Below are positions 36,162 through 46,153 of a DNA stretch of 62,421 bases, one piece after another; position 1 is the stretch's first letter; each line of letters starts with the position of its first letter. The stretch is from positions 1 to 62,421 of the forward strand of contig JAGWLO010000014.1 in NCBI GenBank assembly GCA_028872015.1, given 5' to 3'. The notes below the pieces were generated by a model. It searched no databases, was not told the DNA's origin, and worked only from the letters and a program-made list of their open reading frames with translations. This DNA is from Burkholderiales bacterium. GTDB taxonomy: Bacteria > Pseudomonadota > Gammaproteobacteria > Burkholderiales > Burkholderiaceae_C. The translations under genes and the position numbers were made by a program.

Positions 36162-36479
36162 ATGGGCACCGCTTCCCGCCGAGTCTTCATGCTGCAGGTG
36201 ACCGCCGCCGGCACCGCCATGGCTGCCGTCGCAGCCGCCCGCGCCGCCGCCGTCGCGCTGGACCCGAAAGATCCCCAGGCCGTGGCACTGGGCTACGTCA
36301 CCGACACCCGCCAGGCCAACCAGGCCAAGTACCCCAACCACACGGTGGCGCAGAAGTGCGGCACCTGCCAGCTGTTCGGCGGCGCGCCTGGGGCTGCCTC
36401 GGGACCGTGCCCCATCTATGCCGGCAAGCTGGTGCAGGCCGGCGGCTGGTGCTCGTCCTGGATCAAGAAGGCGGCCTGA
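36162..36479 (+). CDS. hip: High-potential iron-sulfur protein (HiPIP)
   Basis: Soluble periplasmic one-electron carrier with a [4Fe-4S] cluster, 105 aa. The signal peptide has a twin-arginine motif (SRRVFM) and an Ala-rich hydrophobic core, so it is exported folded by Tat. The four cluster cysteines are in KCGTCQLFGG, GPCPIY and GGWCSSWIKKA. A strong AAGGAG ribosome site precedes the ATG, and a small inverted repeat (CCTGC/GCAGG, 36121-36134) lies in the leader. In Rubrivivax, HiPIP is known to reduce the reaction-centre cytochrome; location inside the cluster supports that here. Confidence 0.95.
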   Translation: MGTASRRVFMLQVTAAGTAMAAVAAARAAAVALDPKDPQAVALGYVTDTRQANQAKYPNHTVAQKCGTCQLFGGAPGAASGPCPIYAGKLVQAGGWCSSWIKKAA

Positions 36480-36490
36480 CGCCTTGCCGA

Positions 36491-36511
36491 GCCGGGCCCT
36501 CGCGGCCCGGC
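36491..36511. terminator. Terminator-like hairpin after the HiPIP gene
   Basis: Perfect 8-bp stem GCCGGGCC/GGCCCGGC with a 5-nt loop, 11 bp after the HiPIP stop and 2 bp before the stop of the convergent sensor gene. Followed by only a short T pair. Probably serves both genes. Confidence 0.6.
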
Positions 36512-36513
36512 CT

Positions 36514-38637
36514 TCAGGCGCTGCCGGCGCCGTCGATGAAACCACGCAACTGGTCGTAGAGCCGGGCGGCGCGGCGGGCCGAACGCTCCAGCGCCTGCAA
36601 TTGCGCCGCCGCCGGCTCGGGGTCGTGGTCGGCAATGTCCATCGCCGCCAGGCTGGCGTTGGTGAGGATGGTCGCGATCAGGTCCTCGGGCGCCTGGGCC
36701 TGGCGGCCCACGCCGGCACCGCGCAGTCGCTGCCCGGCCTGGGCCAGCGTGGCCTCGAGATGCTGGCGCGCCGCGTCGGCCTGGCGGCTGGCGGTCAGGT
36801 CGTCGAACAGCAGCACCAGGCCCAGCAGCTTGCCGTCGTCGGCCGGCACGGGCTCGGCGCGCACGCGCAGCAGCGCGCCGCCTTGGCGCAGCGCCAGCTC
36901 GCCGCGCCACGGGCGGCGCTCGGCCCGCAGCTGGCCGATCAGGCGCTGCACCCGCAGCGGCTCGGCAAAGCAGTGCGCCAGCCAGGCCAGGTCGCCTCCG
37001 GCGCCGGGCTCGGCGCCCGATGCGCCGACGGGTTCCCGCCCCGGCTGCTCGGCGACGAGGCGCAGGAAGGCCGGATTGGCGTGGAAGGTGCGGCCGTCGC
37101 CGTCGGCCACCACCATCGGCTCGCGCGAGTCGCCCACCGCGCTGCGGGCCTGCGCGGCCTGGCGCTCGGCGATGAGCCAGCGCACGGCGTCCACCTGGGC
37201 GGCGATGTCGGTCAGGGCCGTGGCAACCTGGCGCGCCAGGCCCAGGTCGGCCGCACTCCAGGGCGCCTGCGCGACGCCGGCCCCGGGGGCTTCGCGCAGC
37301 CAGGCCAGCACCTCGCCGCGCGCGGTCGACAGGCGCACTGCGAGCACGCCGCAGGCGGCCGGCGGCGAGGCGCCGGCGCCGCTGTCGCGGAGGCCGACGA
37401 GCTCGCCGTTGAACAGCCCATCGACAAACGGCCGGTCGGCGATCCAGGCGCTCAGCTGCTGCAGTGGCAGGCCGGCGGGCGTGCAACCTGCGGCGAGGCA
37501 GGCGCCGTCGTGGAGCAGCAGCGCACCGCTGGCGGCCAGCGGCTGCAGCAGGGCCTGCGTGTCGCGCATCAGTGCCGGGCGCCAGTCGCCTTCGGCCGCG
37601 GTGGCCTCGACCAAGCGCCGCGACAACTGCCGCACTTGAAGGCCGAGCTGGGCGCGGGCGAAATGCTCGAGCGCGGCGATGCGGGTGGTGGCCGCCTCGG
37701 CCAGCAGCGCCGCCGCGGCGCGCAGTGCGGGGGCCGGCCGGCATGGCAGCGCGTGGTGGCAGACGACCAGCCCCCACAGGCGGCCGTCGCGCACCAGCGA
37801 AAGCCCCAGCGCGGCCCGGACGCCGCGCCGGCGCAGCCGCTGCAGGTGGCTCGGCGGCAGGCTGCGCAGGCTGCAGGTGGACAGGTCGAGCGGCTGCGCA
37901 TCGGCCCGCGCCGGCACCAGGGGCGAGGGCGCGCTCTCGCTATCGACCAACAGCCGCAGCCGGGTGCGCAGGTACAGCGCACGCACCGCCGGCGGAATCT
38001 CGGCGGCGGCGTGGAACGGGGCCAGGGGCACCGGCTGCGCCCGCAGCGCCGGGGCACAGGCCTCGGCCAGGACGAGGCTGCCGCCGGCGCCGTCGGCGGC
38101 AGCCTCGTCGCCGAAGCGGCACACCATCACGCGGTCGTAGCCGAGCAGGGCCTGCAGGTGCAGGGCCAGGGCCTGGGCCACCGCGCGGAGGTCGGCCGCC
38201 TCGCTCAGGGCCTGGGTGGCGTGGCCGAGCTGCTGGGTGAGCCGGGTGTCGGTGACCGCGGCGGCCCGGGGTTCGAGCTCGAGCAGCAGCAGTCCGTCCG
38301 GATTGCGGTGCAGCGTGCCTTCGAGCGCCAGTTCACCGCTCGCCGCCGGCAGCCGGCACCGCAGCAGGGCGCTGTCGGCGCCGGCGGCGCTGGCCAGATG
38401 CTCGCGCACCCGCGACTCCAGGGTGCCGCCCAGCGCCTGGCCCACAGGCTGCCCGAGCCATGCGGCCAGCGGACGCCCGAGCAGGGGCTCCCAGTTGGCG
38501 CTGGCCTGCGTGATGCGCAGGCCGGGCTCCTGCAGGGCCAAAAGCAGGCCCTGCGCCTGTACCGATCCCGGTGGCCGCAAGGCTTCATGGATGTCGGCTG
38601 GGGGAGCGGCCGACCCGAGGTGCGAACTGCTGTGCAC
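36514..38637 (-). CDS. Bacteriophytochrome-like sensor without chromophore Cys or kinase domain
   Basis: Protein of 707 aa with phytochrome-type order: PAS (about 20-130), GAF (about 150-320), PHY (about 330-500), then a PAS domain (about 510-640) and a short helical tail. Phytochrome landmarks are PGSVQAQGLLLAL, YDRVMVCRF, a PASDIP-like site reading HAAAEIPPAVRALY, and LWGLVVCHH. The residue aligned with the biliverdin-binding Cys is Asp15 and no other Cys is near. The C-terminal 55 residues look like a lone dimerisation helix pair; no ATP-binding kinase domain follows. It starts with GTG. It may sense redox or bind a pigment non-covalently. Confidence 0.8.
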   Translation of the reverse strand: MHSSSHLGSAAPPADIHEALRPPGSVQAQGLLLALQEPGLRITQASANWEPLLGRPLAAWLGQPVGQALGGTLESRVREHLASAAGADSALLRCRLPAASGELALEGTLHRNPDGLLLLELEPRAAAVTDTRLTQQLGHATQALSEAADLRAVAQALALHLQALLGYDRVMVCRFGDEAAADGAGGSLVLAEACAPALRAQPVPLAPFHAAAEIPPAVRALYLRTRLRLLVDSESAPSPLVPARADAQPLDLSTCSLRSLPPSHLQRLRRRGVRAALGLSLVRDGRLWGLVVCHHALPCRPAPALRAAAALLAEAATTRIAALEHFARAQLGLQVRQLSRRLVEATAAEGDWRPALMRDTQALLQPLAASGALLLHDGACLAAGCTPAGLPLQQLSAWIADRPFVDGLFNGELVGLRDSGAGASPPAACGVLAVRLSTARGEVLAWLREAPGAGVAQAPWSAADLGLARQVATALTDIAAQVDAVRWLIAERQAAQARSAVGDSREPMVVADGDGRTFHANPAFLRLVAEQPGREPVGASGAEPGAGGDLAWLAHCFAEPLRVQRLIGQLRAERRPWRGELALRQGGALLRVRAEPVPADDGKLLGLVLLFDDLTASRQADAARQHLEATLAQAGQRLRGAGVGRQAQAPEDLIATILTNASLAAMDIADHDPEPAAAQLQALERSARRAARLYDQLRGFIDGAGSA

Positions 38638-38812
38638 GCTGGCGCTGCGATGGTTACTACGGACTGCGGACTGCTGGCGGTGACGCCTCGGGCGCGTGGC
38701 CGGGGCGCGGAACGCGCTGGCCGCACTGGATCAGGTCGTCTGCAGTTTGGCAAGCGGGTTCCCCCGCGGGGCGGGCGGCGCGTGCGCTGCCCGGCCGCCT
38801 TCGCCTGCCGCC

Positions 38813-39082
38813 TCAGCGGCCGGCGGCGCGCACCCGCTGCCACCAATCCAGTGCATGGGCCGCGCCGGCACACAGCAGCCACAGCGGCAACCAGGGGCCG
38901 CCTGCAGCCAGGTCGCGCAGGGCCAGGGTCAGGAACAGACCGGCCGCGGCGCCCGGCAGCATCCGCCGCATCAGGGGGCGCCAGCGTCCGTGCACCGAGC
39001 CGATCAAGAGGGCCAGCATCTCGAGCGTGATGACCGCCAGCACGATGGCGATCAGCAGGGCCGGGTCGGCGAGGGCGGGCAC
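38813..39082 (-). CDS. Small membrane protein of unknown function (bchGP operon)
   Basis: Not recognised. From the GTG at 39082 it is 89 aa with about three hydrophobic segments (LLIAIVLAVITLEMLALLIG; GAAAGLFLTLALRDL; WLPLWLLCAGAAHALDWW) and a basic loop (RWRPLMRR). It lies 16 bp after bchP on the same strand, so it is probably the third gene of bchG-bchP. A longer frame would overlap bchP. Size and topology recall other small accessory proteins of photosynthetic clusters, but no function is assigned. Confidence 0.6.
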   Translation of the reverse strand: MPALADPALLIAIVLAVITLEMLALLIGSVHGRWRPLMRRMLPGAAAGLFLTLALRDLAAGGPWLPLWLLCAGAAHALDWWQRVRAAGR

Positions 39083-39098
39083 GGCTGCGGGCGGGCGC

Positions 39099-40322
39099 TC
39101 AGACCCGGGCCAGGCCGAGCAGGTGCGCCATGTCCTTGCAGAAGATGCGCGCATGCGCCAGCGGCCGCGTGCGCACCAGGCGCTTGTTCATGTAGGCGTC
39201 GAAGGTGAGCTGCTGCACGTCGCGGTCGCGGCAGATGCTGACGAAGCGCTCGCGCCGGCGGTCGTTGCGGTACCAGAAGCGTTGCATCAGCCCCAACACC
39301 CAGAACACGCGGCCGTGCGCGCGCATGAACTGCCGGCGCGCGCCGGCCAGGGCGCGGGCGTCGCCGGTGCGCAGGTACTCGGCCGCGGCGTCGGCCGCCA
39401 GCCGGCCGCCGGCCATGGCGTAGTAGATGCCTTCGCCCGAGGCCGGCGCCACCACGCCGGCGGCGTCGCCGGCCAGCACGACGTCGCGGCCGTTGTCCCA
39501 GCGCGGCAGCGGCTTCATGGGGATCGGCGCGCCTTCGCGACGCAGCGTCTCCAGGCCCGCCAGCTGGGCCGCGTCGCGCAGCCGGCCGACCGCGCCGCGC
39601 AGCGAGAAGCCCCGGTCGGCGCTGCCGGTGCCGATGCTCAGCGTGTCGCCGTGCGGGAACACCCAGCCGTAGAAGTCGGGCGAGAGCTCGCCGCGGTAGT
39701 ACACGTCGCAGCGGGCGCCGTCGTAGCCGGCCGGCGGCACGGCCGGTGCGCGCACGATCTCGTGGTAGGCGAAGACGTAGCGCGCCCGGTCGGCACCCGG
39801 CACCGCCTGGCGCGCCACTTCCGAGCGGGCGCCGTCGGCCCCGACGACGCAGCGCGTGCGCACGCTGCGCTGGGCCGCAATGCCGGCCGCGCCGGCCTGG
39901 CGCACGCTGCGGCCTTCGTAGTGGACGACGGTGCAGCCATCGACATCGCGCGACAGCCGCGTGAAGACGCCGGTTTCGCGCATCGCGCCATGGCCGGCGG
40001 CACGCTGGCGCAGCCACTCGTCGAAGCGATCGCGGTCGACCATGCCGACGTAGCCGCCCTCGATCGGGATGTCCACGCGGCGGTCCACCGGCGAGACCAT
40101 GCGCGCCGAGCGCGCGCGCGCCACCAGCAGATGCTCGGGGATGGCGAAGTCCTGGATCAGCCGGGGCGGGATCGCGCCGCCGCAGGGCTTGGTGCGGCCG
40201 GCACGATCGAGCAGCAGCACGCTGTGGCCGCGGCGCGCCAGGTCGTCGGCCGCGGTGGCGCCCGACGGGCCCCCGCCGATGACGACGACGTCGTATTCCG
40301 CGCGGGGGGTCGGCTGGTTCAT
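39099..40322 (-). CDS. bchP: Geranylgeranyl diphosphate/bacteriochlorophyll reductase BchP
   Basis: FAD-dependent reductase of 407 aa that hydrogenates the geranylgeranyl tail of bacteriochlorophyll to phytyl. Dinucleotide motif VVVIGGGPSGATAADDLARRG is near residue 12, then KPCGGAIPPRLI, and the second flavin motif VVLAGDAAGVVAPASGEGI near residue 290. Start MNQPTPRAEYD; the longer upstream frame runs into bchG. It lies 91 bp after bchG. Confidence 0.95.
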   Translation of the reverse strand: MNQPTPRAEYDVVVIGGGPSGATAADDLARRGHSVLLLDRAGRTKPCGGAIPPRLIQDFAIPEHLLVARARSARMVSPVDRRVDIPIEGGYVGMVDRDRFDEWLRQRAAGHGAMRETGVFTRLSRDVDGCTVVHYEGRSVRQAGAAGIAAQRSVRTRCVVGADGARSEVARQAVPGADRARYVFAYHEIVRAPAVPPAGYDGARCDVYYRGELSPDFYGWVFPHGDTLSIGTGSADRGFSLRGAVGRLRDAAQLAGLETLRREGAPIPMKPLPRWDNGRDVVLAGDAAGVVAPASGEGIYYAMAGGRLAADAAAEYLRTGDARALAGARRQFMRAHGRVFWVLGLMQRFWYRNDRRRERFVSICRDRDVQQLTFDAYMNKRLVRTRPLAHARIFCKDMAHLLGLARV

Positions 40323-40413
40323 GGCGTGTCCTCGGGGTGATGCGAAACGGGATGCACGGGCGGATGCCCGGGTGGGCACGCAGGCAGAGGCACCGGGGGG
40401 GCGGCGGGCCGCA

Positions 40414-41295
40414 TCACGACGCTGCAAGCCCGCGCAGCGCGAAGGCGCTGACCAGCATGCCGCTCACGAACAGCGGCACGCCCAGCCCGCTGTACCACAG
40501 CGCCCAGCGCCGCGGGTCGCGCCGCAGGCGCCGCATCATCAGTACCTGGGCCGCCAGCAGGGCCGCCACGGCCAGCGCGTGCAGCGGCCGCTGCCAGGCC
40601 AGCAGCAGGGCCGCCACGGCCGCCTGCGGCAGGGCCATGATCCAGCAGGCGGCGCGCGCGGCGCCGTCCACGCCCAGGCGCACCGGCAGCGAGCCCACGC
40701 CCAGCTGGCGGTCGCCCGCGATCGACTTGAAGTCGTTCAGCGTCATGATGCCGTGTGCGCCGGTGCTGTACAGCCCGGCCAGCGCCAGCGAGCGCAGGCC
40801 GGGCATCTCGCCGCCGGCCATCACCGCGGCGCCGGTGATCCACGCCAGGCCTTCGTAGCAAAGCCCGCAGGCGGCGTTGCCCCACCAGCCATTGCGCTTC
40901 AGCCGCAGCGGCGGCGCGCTGTAGGCCCAGGCCAGCAGCAGGCCCAGGGCGGCGGCGGCGAAGCCCCACGGCCCGAGCGCCACCGCCACCGCCAGCGACA
41001 GCGCGGTCCAGACCAGCGCCACGTACAGGCCCCAGTGCCCCGGCATGCGGCCGCTGGGGATCGGGCGCTGCGGCTCGTTGATGGCATCGACGTGGCGATC
41101 GAACCAGTCGTTGACGGCCTGGCTGGTGGCGCACACCAGCGGGCCGGCCAGCAGCACGCCCACGCCGATCAGCAGCAGCCGGCCCTGCACAGGCAGGCCC
41201 GAGGCCACGGCGCCGCAGCCGAAGGCCCACATCGGCGGGAACCAGGTGATCGGTTTCAGGAGTTCGGCGATTGCCGAAGGTGCCGGTAGTGCCAC
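40414..41295 (-). CDS. bchG: Bacteriochlorophyll synthase BchG
   Basis: Membrane prenyltransferase of the UbiA family esterifying bacteriochlorophyllide a with geranylgeranyl diphosphate. It has about nine membrane spans; Asp-rich motifs are AVNDWFDRHVDAINEP (near residue 65) and LNDFKSIAGDR (near residue 185). There is no ATG before the conserved ELLKPITWFPPMWAF, so GTG 41295 (293 aa) or TTG 41301 must start it. Both lie very near the predicted transcription start. First gene of bchG-bchP-small ORF. Confidence 0.93.
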   Translation of the reverse strand: MALPAPSAIAELLKPITWFPPMWAFGCGAVASGLPVQGRLLLIGVGVLLAGPLVCATSQAVNDWFDRHVDAINEPQRPIPSGRMPGHWGLYVALVWTALSLAVAVALGPWGFAAAALGLLLAWAYSAPPLRLKRNGWWGNAACGLCYEGLAWITGAAVMAGGEMPGLRSLALAGLYSTGAHGIMTLNDFKSIAGDRQLGVGSLPVRLGVDGAARAACWIMALPQAAVAALLLAWQRPLHALAVAALLAAQVLMMRRLRRDPRRWALWYSGLGVPLFVSGMLVSAFALRGLAAS

Positions 41296-41324
41296 GAGCA
41301 AATACTGCCCGTGACAGTTTAAAG

Positions 41325-41342
41325 TGTCAATTAAAACTTACA
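41325..41342. promoter_or_regulatory. PpsR/CrtJ site upstream of bchG
   Basis: TGTCAATTAAAACTTACA, TGT-N12-ACA. Its first six bases are the reverse complement of a -35 box TTGACA pointing at bchG (weak -10 CAGTAT 17 bp further). A degenerate partner with only the ACA arm lies 8 bp away at 41299-41316. The site begins 17 bp after the ppsR stop. Confidence 0.85.
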
Positions 41343-41359
41343 TGCGGGCGGCGGCCGGC

Positions 41360-42826
41360 TCAGCGGTCGTCGTCGGCGGCCTGCTCGGCCAGCCCGAAGC
41401 GGCGCAGCTTCACGTACAGGCTCTGCCGCGACAGGCCCAGCAGCAGCGCCGCCGAGGCGCGGTTGTCGCCCGTCATCTCCAGCGCGGTCTCGATGCACAG
41501 CTGCTCGATCAGGTCGGTCGTCTCGGAGACGATCTCCTTCAGCGGCACGTTGCCCACCAGCTCGGCCAGGTCGTCGGCGGAGCGCGCGATCGGCGCATTG
41601 ACCGCGGGCGCGGAGCGCAGCCGGCGCTCGATGTTGCGGATGGCGAAGGCGAGCACCGGTTCGTCGGCCGGCGGCAGCGCCGAGGCCGCGATCTCGACCT
41701 CGGTGCTGGCGCCATACTCGCCGCGCACCGCGGTCACGAACAGGCCCACCGAGCCGCGCTGGCGCAGGTTGGTGATCAGCACGCCGAGCTCGACGCCGGT
41801 GCGGCCGACCCAGCGGTCGAGCATCTGGCCCCGCACCTGGTCTTCGGCGCTGGCCTGCGCCAGCGCCACGAAGGCGCGGTTGGCGGTGAGCACGCGGCCC
41901 TGGGCGTCGGTGAACACGAGCGCGTCGCTGGCGTTCTGCACGAAGGCGCGCAGCGTCGATTCGGCCTGGCTGACCGTCATGCCGCCACGGCTGGCCGCGG
42001 TGGTCGGCGCCGGGCCTGCCACCGGGGTCAGTCGCACCAGCACGAAGGCGTTGTCGTCCTGCCGGAAGACCGAGGCCGAGGCCTGGACCTCGGTGGCATG
42101 GTCGGCGCAGAGCGCGCGCACCGGCTCGCGGCTGCCGATCGAGCGGGCAGCCGCCAGCAGCGACTGCACGGCCTCGGCCGAGCGGGTGTCGAACAGCGAG
42201 GGCAGGGCGCTGCCCACCAGCTTGCCGCGGATGTCGCCGCACAGCAGCTGTGCCGCCGGGTTGGCCTCGAGCACCTTCTGCGTCAGCCCGTCGACGACCA
42301 GCACCGCCTCGCCCGAGGTCTGGAACAGGTGTCGGTAGCGCGTCTCGGCCTCGCGGAAGCGCCAGTAGTCGCGCTCCATCGCCTGCTGCGACTCGATCAG
42401 CCGCTTCTGCAGGGCCACGGTGGCGCGCAGGTTGCGCCCGAAGACCACGATGCAGCCCTTGCGGCCGCGCCCTCCGCCGGGCTTGGCGTCGACGCGCACG
42501 GCGGCATACAGCAGCGGCAGATCGTCGCCGTCTTCGGTGGGGTGGTTGATCTGGCGCCAGCGCGACTCGCCGCTGGCCGAGGCGGCGTCGCGCAGCAGCG
42601 CCTCGACCTTCTGCCGGCTCTCGACCGTGACGGTCTGGATCCAGGGGCGGCCGATCCACTGCGCCGCCTGGGCCGAGGGCAGGTCGGGGTCCTGGACCAC
42701 CAGATCGACGATGGTGCCCTGGTCGTCGAGCACGAGCGCGATGTCGCTGGCGGCTTCGATCAGCTGGGACGCGCCCCGGCCATCGATCTCGCCGAGCAGC
42801 GGCTTGCGCGCAGTGTTCGCCGTCAT
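41360..42826 (-). CDS. ppsR: Photosynthesis transcriptional regulator PpsR/CrtJ
   Basis: Redox-responsive repressor of bch, crt and puc genes under oxygen; 488 aa. An N-terminal PAS-like domain (about 15-130), a glutamine-rich helix (VALQKRLIESQQAMERDYWRFREAE), two PAS domains (about 155-270 and 285-400) and a Fis-type helix-turn-helix (DNRASAALLLGLSRQSLYVKLRR, about 454-476) appear in family order. Cys444, just before the HTH, matches the redox Cys of CrtJ. Start MTANTARK at 42826; the longer frame is not conserved. It follows aerR by 91 bp. Confidence 0.95.
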   Translation of the reverse strand: MTANTARKPLLGEIDGRGASQLIEAASDIALVLDDQGTIVDLVVQDPDLPSAQAAQWIGRPWIQTVTVESRQKVEALLRDAASASGESRWRQINHPTEDGDDLPLLYAAVRVDAKPGGGRGRKGCIVVFGRNLRATVALQKRLIESQQAMERDYWRFREAETRYRHLFQTSGEAVLVVDGLTQKVLEANPAAQLLCGDIRGKLVGSALPSLFDTRSAEAVQSLLAAARSIGSREPVRALCADHATEVQASASVFRQDDNAFVLVRLTPVAGPAPTTAASRGGMTVSQAESTLRAFVQNASDALVFTDAQGRVLTANRAFVALAQASAEDQVRGQMLDRWVGRTGVELGVLITNLRQRGSVGLFVTAVRGEYGASTEVEIAASALPPADEPVLAFAIRNIERRLRSAPAVNAPIARSADDLAELVGNVPLKEIVSETTDLIEQLCIETALEMTGDNRASAALLLGLSRQSLYVKLRRFGLAEQAADDDR

Positions 42827-42917
42827 GGCGGGCCGGCAAGAGGCGGGTGGCGGACACTCACGAGGAAGTCCTGGTCGGCATGGCGCAGTTGAAAACGGCT
42901 GATGACGGGGGCCGGTG

Positions 42918-43907
42918 TCAGACTCTCGCGACAATCCGGCCCGCAATCATAGCCTCGGCCAGCACCGGCGCCTGGCGCGCATCCTGCGCCGTGCCGTCGG
43001 CGCCCACGCCGGCCACCCACTCGGGGTGCAGCAGGAACAGCGGCCCGCCCACCAGCACGACGAGGCCGCCGTTGCGGCTGGCCTGCCGCACGCTGGTGAT
43101 GGCGGTCTGCAGCCAGGGCAGGCGCAGCTCGCTGCCGATGGAGAAGCCGACCACGTCGAACCACTCGACGCGCACGCGCGCCGTCGGGTCGCGCGCCGCG
43201 CCGCCGGGGCCGCCGTGGATCTCCCAGCCGGCGCGGCGGAAGAATTCGGCCACGATGGACAGGCCGAAGCTGTGCTGCTCGTCGGGGGGCTGCGTCAGCA
43301 TGGCGCGGCGGCCGCCCACCGGGTGCTCGATCTCGGCGCCGAAGGCGGGGCTGAGCTCGCGCAGCAGCCGCTGCAGCCGCCCCAGGCCCACGGTGACGGT
43401 GCAGAAATCGCAGCGGTCCTCTTCCCACAGCTCGCCCAGGCGGCGCGCGGCGGCGGCGAAGATGCCCAGGTACAGCGACTCGACGCTGGCGCCGCGCAGC
43501 CGCAGGCCGTCCACGGCCAGCGCGAGCGCGACTTCGCCGTCATCGACGAGGCAGGCCGTGAAGGTCTCGATCTCGGCCGCACTGGGCGGCGCGAGTCCGG
43601 GAGCCAGGGCGCGCGGCGGCGCGCGGTGCGACCGGGCCAGGCGCGGAATCACCTCGTGCTCCAGGGCCCGCACCAGCTGCCCGACCTGGGACGACGATGC
43701 GGCGCGGCTGCCATCGACCAGTGACCAGGGGGTTCCGGGTTGCCCGTCGGGCCAGCCCGCGGCATCCACCTGAAGCGCGCCCGCGGCGCCCTCGCTCTCA
43801 CAACGTCCCGCCATCCCCATCTCCTGCAACAGCGCCTCGCTCGGCGGGGGTCGCTGTACGACTGCAAGATCCTGGGCACTGCTGCATCGGGCCGCATCCG
43901 CACGCAT
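42918..43907 (-). CDS. aerR: AerR/PpaA cobalamin-binding antirepressor
   Basis: Photosensory antirepressor that binds vitamin B12 and modulates PpsR/CrtJ; 329 aa from ATG 43907. The helical cap motif LGELWEEDRCDFCTVTVGLGRL (about 158-179) and the B12-binding SCHIC-type domain are clear; the cobalt-ligand candidate His212 is in DEQHSFGLSIVAEFF. The N-terminal 70 residues are variable. In-frame starts also exist at TTG 43934 and at Met30 or Met32, so long and short forms as in Rhodobacter are possible. Gene order aerR then ppsR is the usual one. Confidence 0.9.
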   Translation of the reverse strand: MRADAARCSSAQDLAVVQRPPPSEALLQEMGMAGRCESEGAAGALQVDAAGWPDGQPGTPWSLVDGSRAASSSQVGQLVRALEHEVIPRLARSHRAPPRALAPGLAPPSAAEIETFTACLVDDGEVALALAVDGLRLRGASVESLYLGIFAAAARRLGELWEEDRCDFCTVTVGLGRLQRLLRELSPAFGAEIEHPVGGRRAMLTQPPDEQHSFGLSIVAEFFRRAGWEIHGGPGGAARDPTARVRVEWFDVVGFSIGSELRLPWLQTAITSVRQASRNGGLVVLVGGPLFLLHPEWVAGVGADGTAQDARQAPVLAEAMIAGRIVARV

Positions 43908-44213
43908 GGCTGTGCGCTCAGAAGGCAGGGGCAAACAGCGCTCCAGCTCCGGCGGCCTGCGCGGCCCGAAGGCTCGCGGTCAACCACTGGCACCGGTTGT
44001 ACGCTGCGGTCGCGCCGGAGTCAAAGCCGGCGCCTCGGTGTTTCCACTGAAGCGCAGAACGCGAACCGCCGGAGGTGCTCCGGCACCCGCCGTCGGCGGG
44101 CGCCGACCCGCGCACCGAGCCCGTGTGGGGAGCTGACATGCCGCCTCCTTGCGCCAGGGCGTGCGCACGCTGCGCCGCACCGTGGAACGCATGATCGGCG
44201 GGGCCCGATCGAC
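43908..44213. other. Intergenic region between aerR and bchF with two tandem hairpins
   Basis: No convincing gene; the open frames here lack family features. It holds two adjacent hairpins with 6-bp stems and 3-nt loops: CCGGAG-GTG-CTCCGG (44069-44083) and CCCGCC-GTC-GGCGGG (44086-44100). They lie upstream of the bchF promoter and would be in an aerR leader if aerR starts near the PpsR-like sites. Confidence 0.6.
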
Positions 44214-46129
<1,916 letters not shown>

Positions 46130-46153
46130 GCGCCCACCCGCAACCGGCTCCGC

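Noticed and set aside
34887-36635. Upstream extension of the bchD frame
   Set aside because: Runs across bchI and the HiPIP gene in another frame; the real bchD start is the ATG at 34886.
43908-44213. Possible cobalamin riboswitch upstream of aerR
   Set aside because: I could not find a convincing B12 box; short partial matches only. Tandem hairpins are reported separately.
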